Shown here: positions 40,511-54,047 of the stretch, piece by piece
How the letters are laid out: every line of letters begins with the position of its first letter
How positions within the stretch are numbered: the stretch's first letter is position 1
Origin: Crambe crambe
Taxonomy: Eukaryota > Porifera > Demospongiae > Poecilosclerida > Crambeidae
Assembly (NCBI GenBank): GCA_963924555.1
Contig: OZ004584.1
Span: 7,811,001 to 7,875,000, forward strand
Direction of reading: 5' to 3'
DNA: 64,000 nucleotides
Notes under the pieces: generated by a model
Database searches by the model: none
Seen by the model: only the letters and a program-made list of their open reading frames with translations
Told to the model about the DNA's origin: nothing
Made by a program: the position numbers and the translations under genes

Positions 40511-41690
40511 ACTCTGCCATGTAGTTATATGGCCTTTGACAATTTGAGTAAAAACATTACAAAGTCATTTTCACATGGTATGTAATTGGCTATATAGCTA
40601 ACTTGCTAGCTACGTACTCCAATTGCAATCCTTGGCAACATCAAATAAACAAAACAGATTATGTAGCTAACTGTAGGAGTTTTCCATGATTACATTAGTA
40701 GCTATTATGATGATACAACACACTGAAAAGATATGATCTGGACACAAATTGACCTCTCCTCAAGTCACTACAATAAGAATGGATAATAATATTTGAGTAA
40801 TTGGAATTGTATTGCTGCAATAGATCGAAGAGGATTAATGTTGATCCATTTAGTATAGAGTGTATAGCTAGCTAGGCATTTGTAGTCAATGGAATTTCCA
40901 CCTATTGGTGACAAAGATTCGAGTGTAGGTCTCTATGCTATTCGTTATATATACTGAATGAGGGCCATAGGTCATATAAGATAATATTGAAGGGATATCC
41001 TGACTATTGTTTGTGTACACGGATGTGTGGTGGCCAATGGCTCCAGGTAAGGGTAAAGAAGAATGGCAGAATAAGTGAGTGGTAATTATGCTGGGATTAG
41101 ATTTCTATAGCTACCCCTACAGGACTTATTTAATAGGGTAAGGGGTCATCAAACATGTAGCTGCTACGAATAGCTAGCAAGGTAAAGGGTCAACAGTTAA
41201 ACTCTGGAGTAGCTTCTTGCAAGCTATTTTCCTATAAAAAGTTTGCTGCTGCTATGTAGCTATCAATAATAACATGGTGGTGTTGCAATAAGGCACAGCA
41301 TTTTAGTGACATTTGAGCTATACATATGCTTACTTGTGTCTGTGCCCCATCAGAAGGATCCATACAAGACTAGAGTCTTAACATAATTAGCTACATGTAC
41401 CTTCCACACTGCCACCTGAGTGTATCACAAAAAATTGTAGCTACAGAGACGTTTCACACAATATACTGTTTCTGAAGTCATATAGCTCCTTAGCTAGTTA
41501 CCTAATAATTCATAGTGAAGGGTGCACAGTTTTTTCAGTCAGTGTAGGGGTAGACAAACTACACATATAATTGGGAAAGGATGTACTCAGTATTATTATA
41601 CCAGAATAAAATCCTCTGAGTAGCTAGCTAGTTATGAAAACAGTGTGTTTTTGTTTATATTGGGGAATTGCCATCTGTTTGTTGTATATA
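40511..41690. other. Spacer at the centre of the inverted receptor pair
   Basis: No coding sequence was recognised. The region separates the + strand copy 6 side from the - strand copy 7 side. Confidence 0.5.
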
Positions 41691-41810
41691 TTAACTTGAG
41701 GTTGTTGACTTTACTGGGACTCCATAAGCAGAACATAGTGTGAGCTGATAGGCTTCATGAGGAACTGGTGCTATTCATAACAGTTGGATCTCTGCATTCA
41801 GCTTTGAGCT
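41691..41810 (-). pseudogene. Internally deleted receptor tail exon
   Basis: On the minus strand this begins like the tail exon (GATCCAACTGTTATGAATAG), then jumps from the serine-rich segment to the AYQL part and ends at the family's TAA. About 150 bases with CTQCP, YEEV and YGNL are missing. It lies downstream of copy 7 and has no complete gene of its own. Confidence 0.75.
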
Positions 41811-41879
41811 ATTAGAGCAAGTGATTTATTAAGCTACATAATTATTATACAGAGCTGGATCACACAATAATTATGACTA

Positions 41880-41935
41880 TTGCAGTTACCATGAGAACAA
41901 TAGCTACCTACACCTAGTTATAGCTATAAAGATAT
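41880..41935 (-). pseudogene. Remnant of a receptor transmembrane exon downstream of copy 7
   Basis: The minus strand reads TAGGTGTAGGTAGCTATTG then TTCTCATGGTAACTGC, a collapsed form of the transmembrane exon. With the deleted tail exon it shows that another receptor copy, or an unequal exchange product, once lay here. Confidence 0.6.
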
Positions 41936-42102
41936 GTTGATGGAATGATGGCTGCATTGTTATGAGAACTTGTACCATATGCATGCAGGCATATAGTCCA
42001 GATAATATCATGGACATTATAATTATGAAAAGTGTATCAGAAAAAATAGAGCATAGCTTAGTATTATAGCTAGCTATAATTTTCCATCTGTTTGTTATCA
42101 TA

Positions 42103-45100
42103 TTAACTTGAGGTTGTTGACTGCACTGGGACTCCATAAGCAGAACATGTTGTGAGTTGATAGGCTTCATGTGCTGTGGGAATGTCTAAATTCCCATAGA
42201 GTTTCACTTCCTCATAGTCATGCTTGACCACTTCAGTTGTAGTCTCATAAGCTGGACATTGAGTGCAGTTGAAGGCACTGGGAGGATCTGCTACTTCGAT
42301 TCTTGATGAGGAACTGGTGCTATTCATAATAGTTGGATCTAATTGGAACTGGCTTTTCTTTGATCTGTTAGAGAAAGTGAAATGCTAAGCTACATTTCAT
42401 TTGGATTGTACTAACTTACCTAGGATCTCTGTTTGATTCGTATTGCTTATGAAGTAGGAAAATTGTAGTTCCACATAACATTATTGTAATTACCATGGGA
42501 ACAGCAATTCCAATACCTATATATACACCTATAATGTTGATGGAATGGCCAGTTATTATGAGAACTACACCATGGTTACCCCTGTTCAGATGCCCAGATT
42601 GAAGCTTGATAAACATTGCTATTCAACTGTGCTAGTAGCTAGATATAACAATATAACCTAATGATAAGTGGTTCTATGCCACATATCACTGACCTTGGTC
42701 AGTTCCTTGAACATTCACTGTAAACTCCATTGAATATGATGAAAACTCATCCAATATTATCTCATTTAATATTGCAAATATCGTGGCATGATAGGTTCCA
42801 CTCCTGTTCACACTGATGGAGACTGAAGTGTGGCGATTAAGGGTCTGACCAACCATCACTCTCTGAACACTCTCAACATTTGCTGGATCGTTGAACTGAA
42901 GAATCATCTGAAAACCACTTGCCATTGAAGTACTTGGGAATTCACATGATGCTAGAATATTTCCAGACTCAGTGCTATAACTCACATCACAATTTTTAAG
43001 ATGAAGTGATCTAAGGATGAAAACTGACCCTGTACATTTAGATGTGAATAATAATCGAGGGAGGATGAAAAGATTTCTCTATACCTATTTGGGTGATATT
43101 GATCCTCTGAACATAGGCTGGATAACCAACACCAGGTAGTAATCTTCCATTATTTTCCACGTCATAACAAACAACATTATACATTCCAGATCTCAGCATT
43201 GAAATAGGCAGTTCTTCATTTCTTCGAATGAAGACAAACACAGATGAGTCAAAATCCACATGTCCATTATGAATAGAAATCAAGATACAGAGTGCTCCTT
43301 TGGCTTTGGTGTTCTCAACATAAGATATAGTAACTGTGGAATTTTCCACATCAGTGCGTTGAACATCATGAGTACCTGCAATACCAAAATTTATTTGAAC
43401 AAAAGACTGCAAACAAACATCATAACTTACTCAGTGTCAGACTTATAGTGTCTGATCCAGCACTATTGCTGACGTTAAGTGTTATATTGTAGTGACGATT
43501 CAGTATCAAGTAGGAACTTATAATTTCAATGACTGTGCAATCACTGTCATTGACAGTAGCCATCATATCTTGTATATTGATTTCATCATCATCATAGTTC
43601 AAAACAGAAATATCCACAACCTTTACTCCACAAGTCACAGCAGACTGCATAGATGATAATCCCCAATGTAAGATGTAAATAATGAGTGCTCCAATAATCC
43701 TATTTCCTTAAGAGGGCAGCATGAAATTAACCTTTATCATATTGATAATAATTTTTTTAGTCAAGCTAGTCATATAATGTGTACATTTATTTCACATCAT
43801 CAGCATTGCACCCTATAGAGATCTATTGAGCCCTCTGCTCACCTCTAGAGCTACTGCTCTCTCTTAGTTATTGAGATGATTGAGATGTATAGTCTATTCT
43901 TGCCATAACATACAGCTGCATGGTATACTTACCATCCTTATATGGAATAAAAATGATCCATTCATCAGGTTGGCATTATGCCTCAGGACAGAAGGAACTG
44001 TGTACAGAAGGTATTGTATAGGCATGCATATGGGTTTATCCATTCACTCACCAACATTAAGGAAACCTTTAGATATGCTAGATTCACTTCCATTGCCAAC
44101 TATGTTAACTGGTGTGATTGTGAATTTGAAGACATCACATGCTCTTCTTTCAGGTGACAGTGAAGTTGTGTAGTTGTATTGTGTGATAGTGATCCCTCCT
44201 TGTGAGTGGATCACTTGTGAGGAAGTGGAGTTGATCACATCTACTCTGTAGGTGATGTCAGGGTCGACATTAGTGATATCCAAGGTGAAGGGAGGGTTCC
44301 AGGTGAGAGAGATGGTTGAGTCCAGTGCAATGGCACTTAGGTCACCAACAGCAGAAAGTAGACCTACATATGAAATATGTATTATTGCTAAGCAGGAAGT
44401 GAGGCAAGTAATTGTATTACAATGTCATTCCCGTTTGTATGTCCATCTATACGTTGGTAACAATGCATTATTCATGACATAAGTTAGACAGCAGGTTCAA
44501 ACTGACTTCAGCAGTGAGAGCAAGAGAGCTACCATATGGCGCTTAATTTTTGAGGAGCACAATTTTTGTGATTTTCACGCATTTAATGTAGCGCAAAAGT
44601 TAAGCTCCACAAAAAAGCTGAGAGCTTAATGCCTCAAGGAAACGCGTTCTTGATCAAGATCACTGAACAGCGAGACAAGTGGAGACTCAGACAATTCCAG
44701 TGGAATAAGAAGTCTTACAGATCCTTAGGCTCTCAGCAACAAGTCTCAGACTCTGCAGTGTTGTCTACATTCATTCTGCTTGGCTTGGCACACCCATGTT
44801 TAATGAATTTCTTGAGCAGAGCCTTCTGAAATATAACATAGGCTGATTGTGCTAAATTCATAATAATGTGGTATGTAAAGACCACAACTTGACTTAAAAC
44901 AACAACACAAAATTGAGGTACCATACACCCTACACATACATCCGCCTTCATTCCTGCGAGGCCCTCTTCATGTTTACAAAATTTAATGTATGCCCTATAG
45001 TTATTATGCTATAGGATGCTCGCTCGCTCGCTATCAAATGTTGCACATTGAATCAATCAACTACACATACTAACTTCATACTGGCTCTTGAATTCACCTC

Positions 45101-46256
45101 AGAGGTGGTGGCAATTATTGTTCTCAATCATCTTCTTCCAGTTATGGTGACGTCATCAGCTAAAGTTTCGCTCACCACAATGCTTTTCCCTAGTTATATA
45201 GGCTCTAACTTCAGATTTGCTGTTGAGTTATGTATAAGTTGGGTGTTCCAGCCAGGCAGCTATAATAGATAAGCCAAGCACTGACAATCCATGCACTTAG
45301 CAGCTCCTACCACAAAATAAACTGACCAAATGCTATAGAAAAAAATCAAGTTGGACCATGTACAATATATGCACAGGGCACTACTAATTAAGGACATGTA
45401 CATATGCCTGGGACATTTTGGAGTGTAGATCTATACAATTTCTATGAGTCATGTCAACTCACTCGCTCACTGCAATTATCAAAATATTTCATGTGTATTT
45501 TTTTCAGAATGTACTAGCTCATATAAACACATGATCTATATCAGGAAAGAGAGCATAAGGCCAGGAAATGTGAAGCATGGGTGAGTGTATGTTCTAGTAA
45601 TAAACCATAATATTTTGTATGAGCTATTATATCATATGCATGCATGCATGTATTAATTAACCCACCTTGTAATAGCATTGTGGTGATATTGGAGTATGTG
45701 ATATTTCCAGAACTGGAAGTAGCTCTGCACTGGATAGTGGTCCCATTGTACTCCATAGGGACATCACGGATGAGTAGGCTACCCACACGCGATATCTGAC
45801 TGAAGTCAAACACCACATTCATGTTGAGGCCATCATCTAGTGTTCCATTCAACAGCCACTGCACACTCACAATATCATCACCAGTTTGACAGGTAAAAAC
45901 AGGATCAGCACCAACATAAGACACAGCAGGACCAGTGAAAATTATTTTAGTTACTCCTGAGAGACACAGACCTAATATACAAAAACTCATCACTTTATTT
46001 GAATAAGGTCCCATTAGCTAGCTGATTCAATACACACACACATCAGTGGAGTAGGAATCATTGTCAATACTTTACTGGGATGAATTGAAACTTGCCAATG
46101 CACCATAGCTAGCTATGTGACGGGATATTTGGGAAAACAAGAAATTATGAAAGTATTGGCATGCACATAGCTATACATACGCACATCATTAATACTACAC
46201 CTACCTGAGTTCAGTAGGGTACACAGGATATGTAATATTATCATCTTCGATTCCAT
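42103..46256 (-). CDS. Ig/FN3 single-pass receptor, copy 7 (inverted), no stalk exon
   Basis: Nine exons join in frame to 643 residues: 46256-46205, 45956-45666, 44363-44052, 43997-43933, 43644-43431, 43375-43085, 43029-42694, 42528-42420, 42364-42103. Signal peptide MESKMIILHILCTLLNSG. Ig (PVFTC, VQWLLNG, TTIQC), FN3 and following domains are as in the family. The stalk exon is reduced to about 25 bases lying directly after the donor of the previous exon. As the neighbouring exons share phase 1, the product reads straight from the last ectodomain into the helix GVYIGIGIAVPMVITIMLCG. The tail has IEVADPP in place of MYEEIADPP, as in copy 6, then CTQCP, YEEV, YGNL, YQL and YGVP. Its tail exon is nearly identical to that of copy 6, and the two genes are convergent. 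An in-frame ATG at 46014 reads directly into the Ig exon. Confidence 0.85.
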
Positions 46257-46967
46257 CTTTAGATCTGATTCAGAATTCAAAGTTATAAAATGAAAATTAT
46301 ACTGAGAGGAATACACTAACAGCTAATAATTATACTAATAACTAATAACACGTGCTGTACAAAGGCATATGTCTGAGGTATATACTGTCTATCATGCCAG
46401 CACATGTCAACTTGGTCAACAATTTAGTTAGATAAAAGTAGAGGCAAACACTATCCATAAGCCACTGTACCATTACTGAATAGGGACTGCATAATTATGC
46501 TTTCCTCAATATAAATAATAAATGGCATAGAAAGTGGCACTTGACTTAAGCAATAGAAACACTATAGCTAGCGCTTTTGTGAGACCTCCTGCAGCATCAT
46601 CTCCAAGACCATCACTGACTAGCTGCAATGGAGTCCAGTAGACAAAACGGATGGAGAGACAGTCAAACTATACAGCAAGTGATAACACTTGAAGGCTCAA
46701 AGTCAAAGCAACAAAGCTATGGTCTAGCTAGCAGTGGTATAGTAGATTTTCAATTATTGACCGCCATTACATGAACGGACACTGCAGAGGACAGCCTAGA
46801 CATTAATAAAATAAAATTCCACGTTGGAAAGATACAAACACTTAACACCGGCCAATTTCATTGACACAGTACGTACACGATACCAACTAAGCCCTACGGA
46901 CTAGACTGGTAGTCCCAAGCTGCTAAATTTCCCAGCTGCAATTTGCAAAACTGGGCGGAGCTAATCA

Positions 46968-46998
46968 TACGTACGTACGTACGTACGTACGTACGCGC
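46968..46998. repeat. (ACGT)n microsatellite with CG tail
   Basis: About six ACGT units run into CGCGCGC, next to the hairpin at 47001. Such self-complementary DNA can form cruciforms. Confidence 0.9.
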
Positions 46999-47000
46999 GC

Positions 47001-47078
47001 GCTAGTCTGGTGTTACCGACCCTTTACCTTCCTAGATCCTTTACCAGGAAGGTAAAGGGTCGGCAACGCCAGACTAGC
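47001..47078. repeat. Hairpin with TAGTCTGG ends
   Basis: Arms of 33 bases (47001-47033, 47046-47078) pair with two mismatches around a 12-base loop. Outer ends GCTAGTCTGG/CCAGACTAGC match those of the hairpin at 16174-16280, suggesting a family of very short foldback elements. Confidence 0.85.
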
Positions 47079-49499
47079 TTTAGCTAGCTTGAGCTGAAGA
47101 TCCTAAAGACATTGTATGCCTATATTTAGCCAATAATATACAGAAAAGGATCACTCCTGGTAAGTTGCTGTTCAAACTTTTATAGTAGCTTTCTCATAAA
47201 GTTTTTATTTTGCCCTTACCAAAGTTGGAAGTCTAGTAGTAATGTGCTCTGACTAGCTGTAAATAAATCCAAAATTCATCCATGAGGAATGCGAGCTGGA
47301 CTAGTAAAAGGTTTAGCTGTGTCATACATTAACCTCTGTTAGGCCAGACCAACTTGAAATGTTGCTTCACAAGTATAGGCTTCCAGAAAAATGACCTGCA
47401 GGGTGGCAGGAACAATAATCCAATGATTATTATGAAAGTGTATACAGAAAACTAGTAGCTGTTCAGTAGAGGAAAGCAAATGTGTGCTGCCCCAACCTTT
47501 AACAGTGATTTTCACAAATTCACACATGCATACTTTCGATGTCATTTTTATATAGTTGATCTGCATGGCTTTACTGTATTATGGCGTATGGAAGATGGAA
47601 TTTATGAGTGGAGCTAGCAGTGGAGTTGTTTATTTCTCCAAACTACTATCTTCATCATCCATCTGATATATAGAAGGCCTCCTCCAAGAGTACAAATAAG
47701 TTCAATGGATCCACCATGTGCTTCTATGATATCGGTAAGAAGTAGCTACATGCATTTGATTGGAAGAAGATAGCATCACACACACGGGGTGTAGAGAGAT
47801 TGTTGAGTTGGTAGTGTATTTCTGCATCAGAAACATAGATGATAGTCCTGTGTTATTGCATCCTTTCTTGTCCTTTTAATCTGGTCATGAATTCTCTTAT
47901 TATTCAGGCTGGACAATTCCTCTGTGACGAATCTTGTATTTGTGGATCATGCTGTAGCTAGATGTGGGAGTTTTGAAGACGGACATGTAAGTTTGAGTGT
48001 TTTTATAATGCTAGGACTACATTAGCCACAGGACTTCCCATAAAGGTATCCATCACATATCCTTAGAGGGTCACCCGGGATGTTCTCTAATTTCAACCCC
48101 TCTAATCTTTTTCGTGGAGTGCTGGGGAGAAAAATCTGGCAGCAGCACTCCCACCCAATTGACATCTTGTAGTGCAGAGGATATGGCTTGAGTGTAGCTC
48201 TTGTACTTTGCTACTGGTGCTAAAGCAGCTAGGTTTGGATTCTTGGAGATGCTAATAGTTAATTGTAGTATTTGGTGCATAAAAAAATCCTCCTTGGTAT
48301 TGAGGATGCTGAGATTATTGGATCAGTTGTGGGCTAGGAAAATGCCTATGTATACTTTGTCTTTTATTTGTGGTTGATGATTTCTACGTTGTGATGTGGC
48401 TGTAAGTATAGTAGCTTAAGATGTTAAGGAAAATCAGGACTGAAAATGTGTTGGGGTAGGTCGGTTCTAAAACATTTATAGCTAGCTAATTAAGGACTGA
48501 AAACACTCCAAACTAGTCTAGAGACACTTCACATTAGAGGGTATAGACTCACTGACCAGAATATATGGCCTGACTTGTCTCCCTAGGCCCTGAATCTGGT
48601 ATCTAGTCAACCCTTTTACCATATTTCCCTACAGGTTGACAGTATGTTATACTAGCATACACGGCTTGTGCAGCCGTTGTAGGACCAGTTAGAATGTGTG
48701 CAAGCTCAAGTATACCTTGATCAATCCATAGAGGTACAAAAAGGCCTCAATATTGTGGAAACTGCATTGTCAAGGTTACTTTGGAAGGTGCAAATTGTCA
48801 CACTAATTAATATTATCACATACCCTGTGAATTACAAGTGCTGTTGCACAGGGAAAGATGTGGTAAAGGGTCACTGAGCTATGCCAGACTATGCATTGTG
48901 TTTTATACAGTTACATATTTGCCAAGTCAGAAGAATGTCTCAGGGAGTGTCCATCCTCCCTCGCCCCCATGGATAGTTGACCCTCATTTCAACACTTGCC
49001 TCTATATAAATGGGTCTTCAACTGTTCATTCCAAATGACGTCACCACCATACTGCATTCAAAGGTATTAATTAAGCAACTGATACTTCATGATCAATGGT
49101 CACTGGTGTGTTATTCAGGACCACATTTGAACGGAGATGATACCTTCTTATGATGACCATTACCTAATTTGTGCATGTGATCATGTGACTGGCCAAAATT
49201 CCTGCTCATTGATGACCATTACCTAATTATACTACCTGTTTATATATAATATAATACTACCTGTTAATGTTTGATCATATACGTACTGCCTGACAATAAT
49301 GCCCCTCCCACACAAGGACTATCATAATCAAGTTAAGGATAAACTACTACAAAGAATAACTGCGATATGTCTATCCATCACTTATCCGGCCATTATCTTT
49401 CTTGCAAGCTCTCAGCTATATAATGTGATACATACACTTTTTGAGTGGTGCTCTATGTGTGAATTTACCACTCTCATATTTACACCTAGATTCAGATTT

Positions 49500-52140
49500 T
49501 GAGGTTTACTGGAATTAATACTTGAAACTGAAAATAAAACTTGCAGCTCTAGGTAGATATACTAAGGTGGAGACTCATCTAGTGGTGCCCTCATTGAGTA
49601 GATACCAAAAGGCTGAGCACACTATGAAAAGACATGGGTACTATGTTTATATATTACACTTGTCAGCAGAACTACTTTTGGTCCAAACTTGTTTGGGATC
49701 TTGACAAGCACTCCCCCTGTTTAGTGACTCTCTCGCACACTCTATTAATTTTATCACTATGGTGATTACTATATTTCTGGAATATCAATTCAAAGTAACC
49801 GCCTCTGACTACCTACATAAAAATACATTGCATTAGCATGCCTATTGTTTACTTTTGTGGGGATTGTGAAAGAGCACTCTGTGTGTGTACATAGCAGGAG
49901 TGTAGAAAGAACAAACTTTCAGTGAAGAAATGTTTATTTTCAATCTCCAGCAATCAAACTTGCATGTTGCCTAAATAATACATCGATGAATAAGTAAAAC
50001 TATCTATTCATGTGTTATATTAACTTAAAGATTCCAATTCCAGGAAATTTTATTATTGGACTTGTGTTCAAGGGCTGTAACCATGGCTGTTAGATAGTGA
50101 TAGGAAGTTTTGTTATTGGTCTTGTTCAAGAATAATACTAAACCTAACAGAGAAATCATGGGGTGTCATATACTAAGCCATTGACTACTGACCTGAGTTG
50201 TGTAAACCAATTATACTGATGTACAGTACTACTGCAACAGGAAATCCAAAACAGCAAAACCAAAATTTACTGTAGCCTCCTTTCAAGTAGCTTAATACTG
50301 CCCATTGTAACCAAAGATAGTTAGCTACATACTACATTCAAGCTTCCGGCCATTGACAATCACACCTCAATATCAAGAATGGGCATGGTACAGAAAACTT
50401 TCTACATCTGTTTCCAAACAACTACAAGTACTACATATGGATTCAGCATCATTAAATTGGAACATTGAAATAGCAAATTCCTGTGCTTAATTAGCCATTA
50501 CATCAAGGTGATGGGCACCTGTGTAGCGCTAGCATGGCCACTCAACTAGCAATGTAATGTTACAGCACAGGTCACCTCTCTATAACAGCCAGGGGTCCAA
50601 GTCCCAAGAGGACATTTCAACCTGAGTTAGCAGGCCACCTCTTTATAACACCCCATTTCTTGCTGGCCAGAGGGTGACCACTATAACCAGGTTCCACTGT
50701 GTATCATGAAAGTGTATTTATCATCGGTATAATATGAAAAGCAGACATCCCTACTGGAGAGTAAGAACAGGATGTATGCACCTGGAATGTGCTATAGTGT
50801 TTGATGTTCTCTAGCAATCATGACTCTGGACACTTATGGTATTCAGATAAAGTGGATGATAAAAGCCCTCCATAACTCTGTCTTCATCCAATATGACAGA
50901 TCATTCAGGTCAGGGAAGCATTCAGACCCTACCACAGAAACTGTCATAACACATTGGGAAGAACTTTGATAACTGGGCATTCTCTTTTCATTAGGGCCTC
51001 AACAGATAATAGCAGCTAAGTGCCAAAAGCACTGCTTATTCTGGTCTTGTTTATATACTGTGTAAGCCATGCAGTGGACAAACCACATAGGTTCAGCAGG
51101 GTTCTCCCCAGGCATCTTTTGCCACTATCCTTCAGTTCTTCCCCCTATGCCTTATTATTCATTACTGGTGGCTGGTTTCTACACCAGGAGCCATCTCATA
51201 ATCATTGGGTCCCTCTCCTTCATGGTGATTATTATGGTCTTGCCCCTATGCCTTCAATAAATCCTGGGGAGAACCCATACTGGTAGTATAATAGCCCTGC
51301 TAGGATTAGATGGTTCTCATTCCGGAATCTCAGGTTATGTGAGTTATTTGTGATACTCTTGTGTGCATATAGCATGTGACCAATACTACCTGCTCATTGA
51401 TGACCATTACCTAATTTGTACACTGAATTCATTACCATTATTTAGCTAATTTGACCATCAATAGATAGTGCACACATTATTCTTTGGCCTAATACTACAC
51501 TGCTGCACCTAATACATCAAGATCTGATTAGTGGCAAGTCATTGGTGCACATGATTCTAGACAACAAGTCTGCAGGATCTAGACCACAAATATGTAATCG
51601 GCCACATTCTAGTAGTGCCATAGGCACTGTCTAAACTTGCTCTCATATGGGGCAAATCTGTAACCCACATAATATGACCAAATCATAAGGGATGACCCAA
51701 ACAATCAATGAGTGACCTTTGATCTGCATATGATGCTGTCAGTCAATAACTACCTACCTGTCAAGCCTTAAGAATTATGGATGGAATGTAACTTAGCACT
51801 ATGGCACCTTAGTATGCTATGCAGCTGCTAGCTTACATATTACTTTGACTGTTACATTTGAGGTTGATAAATCACATAACCTCCTAGCTGGAGAGATAGA
51901 TATTCACTGGACTATTATTTAATGGTATTTGTGGTCTCTATGCAGTAGTTAACACAGCCTTCCCTGTGACCCTCAGGTACACAGTATCTCTCCAGTATAC
52001 GTAGTACATTTTTCCTTTGATGTTATCAATAGAATGTTGCATGATTACCTTTGATGCATGAAAGCATCCCCTAATATTAATTTTAGGGAGAACTGACTTG
52101 TCAGGTGATAGCAAAGCAAAGCAAGTCCACACAGTGCTGC
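49500..52140. repeat. Left member of a diverged segmental duplication
   Basis: Blocks at about 50480-51000, 51040-51100, 51300-51340, 51440-51760 and 51820-52130 recur in the same order at about 54430-54860, 54890-54990, 55070-55110, 56255-56580 and 56690-57020. A further block (about 49620-49860) recurs near 52560-52800. No gene is apparent in either member; differences include transposon insertions. Confidence 0.6.
50563..50699. mobile_element. Decayed CAGTGGAACC-type MITE
   Basis: It ends GGTTCCACTG and shares its interior (TATAACAGCCAGGGGTCC, GGTGACCACTATAACC) with the better preserved copy at 54504-54676. The left end is diverged. Confidence 0.6.
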
Positions 52141-52774
52141 CATGTTATATCAGGGGTGGCAGTATGTGTACCGATATGAGCATGCACAGTTCTATATTAT
52201 TATAACAGCTAGCCACACATACCCCATAAAATAGCAAAAGAATCCGTATGCAATTTACAGTAGCTACCCAATGGGTCCTATATCACATGCATCACTGAAC
52301 TGATACAGGTATTACACGCTGGTCCTAACCATAGGAATGTGATAGCAGCATACCCTGTTTATCAATCAGTCTCTTATGATGCAGAATGGTAATGTTTACT
52401 TGAGGTATACCCACATGCATGCTACAAAATCTATAAAACCCGGGGCTATTAAACTCCTGAATACATACCATATAGATTTCATTATGCTGTAGTCAGGCAC
52501 AGGTATGGTAAAATGCAATTTACAGAAGCCCTTTAGCCAATAAATTGTTTTATCATAATTATGAAAAGTACATTAATTTTGTATTACACTAGTCAGCAGA
52601 ACTAGTTTGGATCTTGGTCCAAATGCAGTCAATCAGTCTCCTAAGTCAAAATTTGTTTTGATCTTCACCTGTTTAGACTCTCTCGATCTCACACACTCTA
52701 TATCCTATGCTATGATGATTACATACTGCTGTTTTGTTTACTAAACTTTCAATCCCTTGAGCCACCTGACTTCT

Positions 52775-53294
52775 ATTAACTGCCTATTGTTTACAGCCAC
52801 ACAAAATTAATAGTGAGGATCATGGAGGAGTTATGACCTGTGTGTATCACATCATTGAACAAAGAGTACTTTCATTTCCAAACCATATATGTAGATGTTG
52901 TTTTCTAGTCAGTGTTAAAATAACAAAATACATAACAACAGGGTTCTGTTCTTTTCTGGTTCATGGCAGGGTACTGTTCACACTTGACTTAGGGGGGGGT
53001 TTTAATAGACCATTGGAAAGCTCTTTAAAAAAGGTGGTAAAAAAAAAAGGTTCTAGGGGTATGTATGAAGGCGGTATGAGGCCTAGAAGTTCGATGAAAT
53101 ATTTGTCTTTTTTTTATTTCCGTGGGTTTCAACTCCCTCTTGAGCCATTAATTTTTATTTTATTTAGCAGTTTCCATGTATTATTTGGAAATGAAAGTAC
53201 TCTTTGTTCTATAATCCTGTAACTACGTAAGGTTCGTCAATGAAGTCATAATTAACTCCTTAATTTTGTGGCTGTAAACAATAGGCAGTTAATA
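52775..53294. repeat. Inverted repeat with about 110-bp arms
   Basis: The left arm (about 52775-52892) contains ACTGCCTATTGTTTACAGCC and AGAGTACTTTCATTTCC. The right arm (about 53180-53294) carries the complement of both in reverse order. The roughly 290-base centre includes G-, A- and T-runs and no gene. Confidence 0.75.
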
Positions 53295-53880
53295 CTATAT
53301 TGATAGTGAAAGACCATTTTTCGCTTGTTCTTCCCAAGACTTCAGTTCCAGAATGCATGGTGTGTGGATAGATTTATGGTATTCCCAACATGGCAATGAA
53401 TCATATTGATTGCATTCCTATATCAGAGAGTGCACCTGGCTAGAGCCACCCCCTAAAGTGTGCACTATTTAGGTCTCAATGCTACAAAAGTAAAAGACCA
53501 GCGGACTAAAGCACTTGAGAACTACATAGAGACCTACAATAATTATAGTAAATAGATGTGCAAATTACATAATTTTGGTGTTGAAAGGCATGGGAAGGGG
53601 AGAATAATAGGTAAACTGAAAGAATAATAGGTGGATACTGTGAGAATAATGAGAAGATTTGGTAGCACAGGAGAATAGAATAATGGGCAAAAAAATTAGC
53701 ACAAAATTAATGGGCAACCCCTAATCACAAGAATGGGACTGTAGAGTGCATTTTGGTACATGTTAATACAGCATCTACAAAGGGACTTAAGTACAAAGTG
53801 ATTTATAACAAAGTGAAGTAGCATCACAATTAAGATGACATGAAATACTAAAATTTAATGACCCTAAGTGCTTTGTGGTA

Positions 53881-54047
53881 CAGTGGAACCCCTCCCTGAA
53901 ATGCAAAAAAACCTCTCTAATCAGGACACTTTTTCTTGTCCCAACACAATATACATGTGTATAATTTAACCCCTGAAATAGGGACACCTCTCTAATCAGG
54001 ACACTTTTTGCTGGTCCCAAAGGTGTCCGCATTTAGAGGTTCCACTG
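53881..54047. mobile_element. Mariner-like MITE with TA target duplication
   Basis: CAGTGGAACC at the left and GGTTCCACTG at the right, each flanked by TA, bracket 167 bases. Inside, a block with CCTCTCTAATCAGGACAC occurs twice. TA duplications are the mark of Tc1/mariner-type insertion. Confidence 0.75.

Larger units (their letters stand above)
46257..49500. other. Gene-poor region right of the receptor cluster
   Basis: No solid gene was recognised. An ACGT microsatellite lies at about 46968-46994 beside a hairpin. Minus-strand stretches near 47650-48280 are open for short lengths (for example DIIEAHGGSIELICTLGGG near 47690-47740 and a 69-codon frame at 48071-48280) and may be remnants of a transposon or gene, but I could not identify them. 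Confidence 0.35.
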
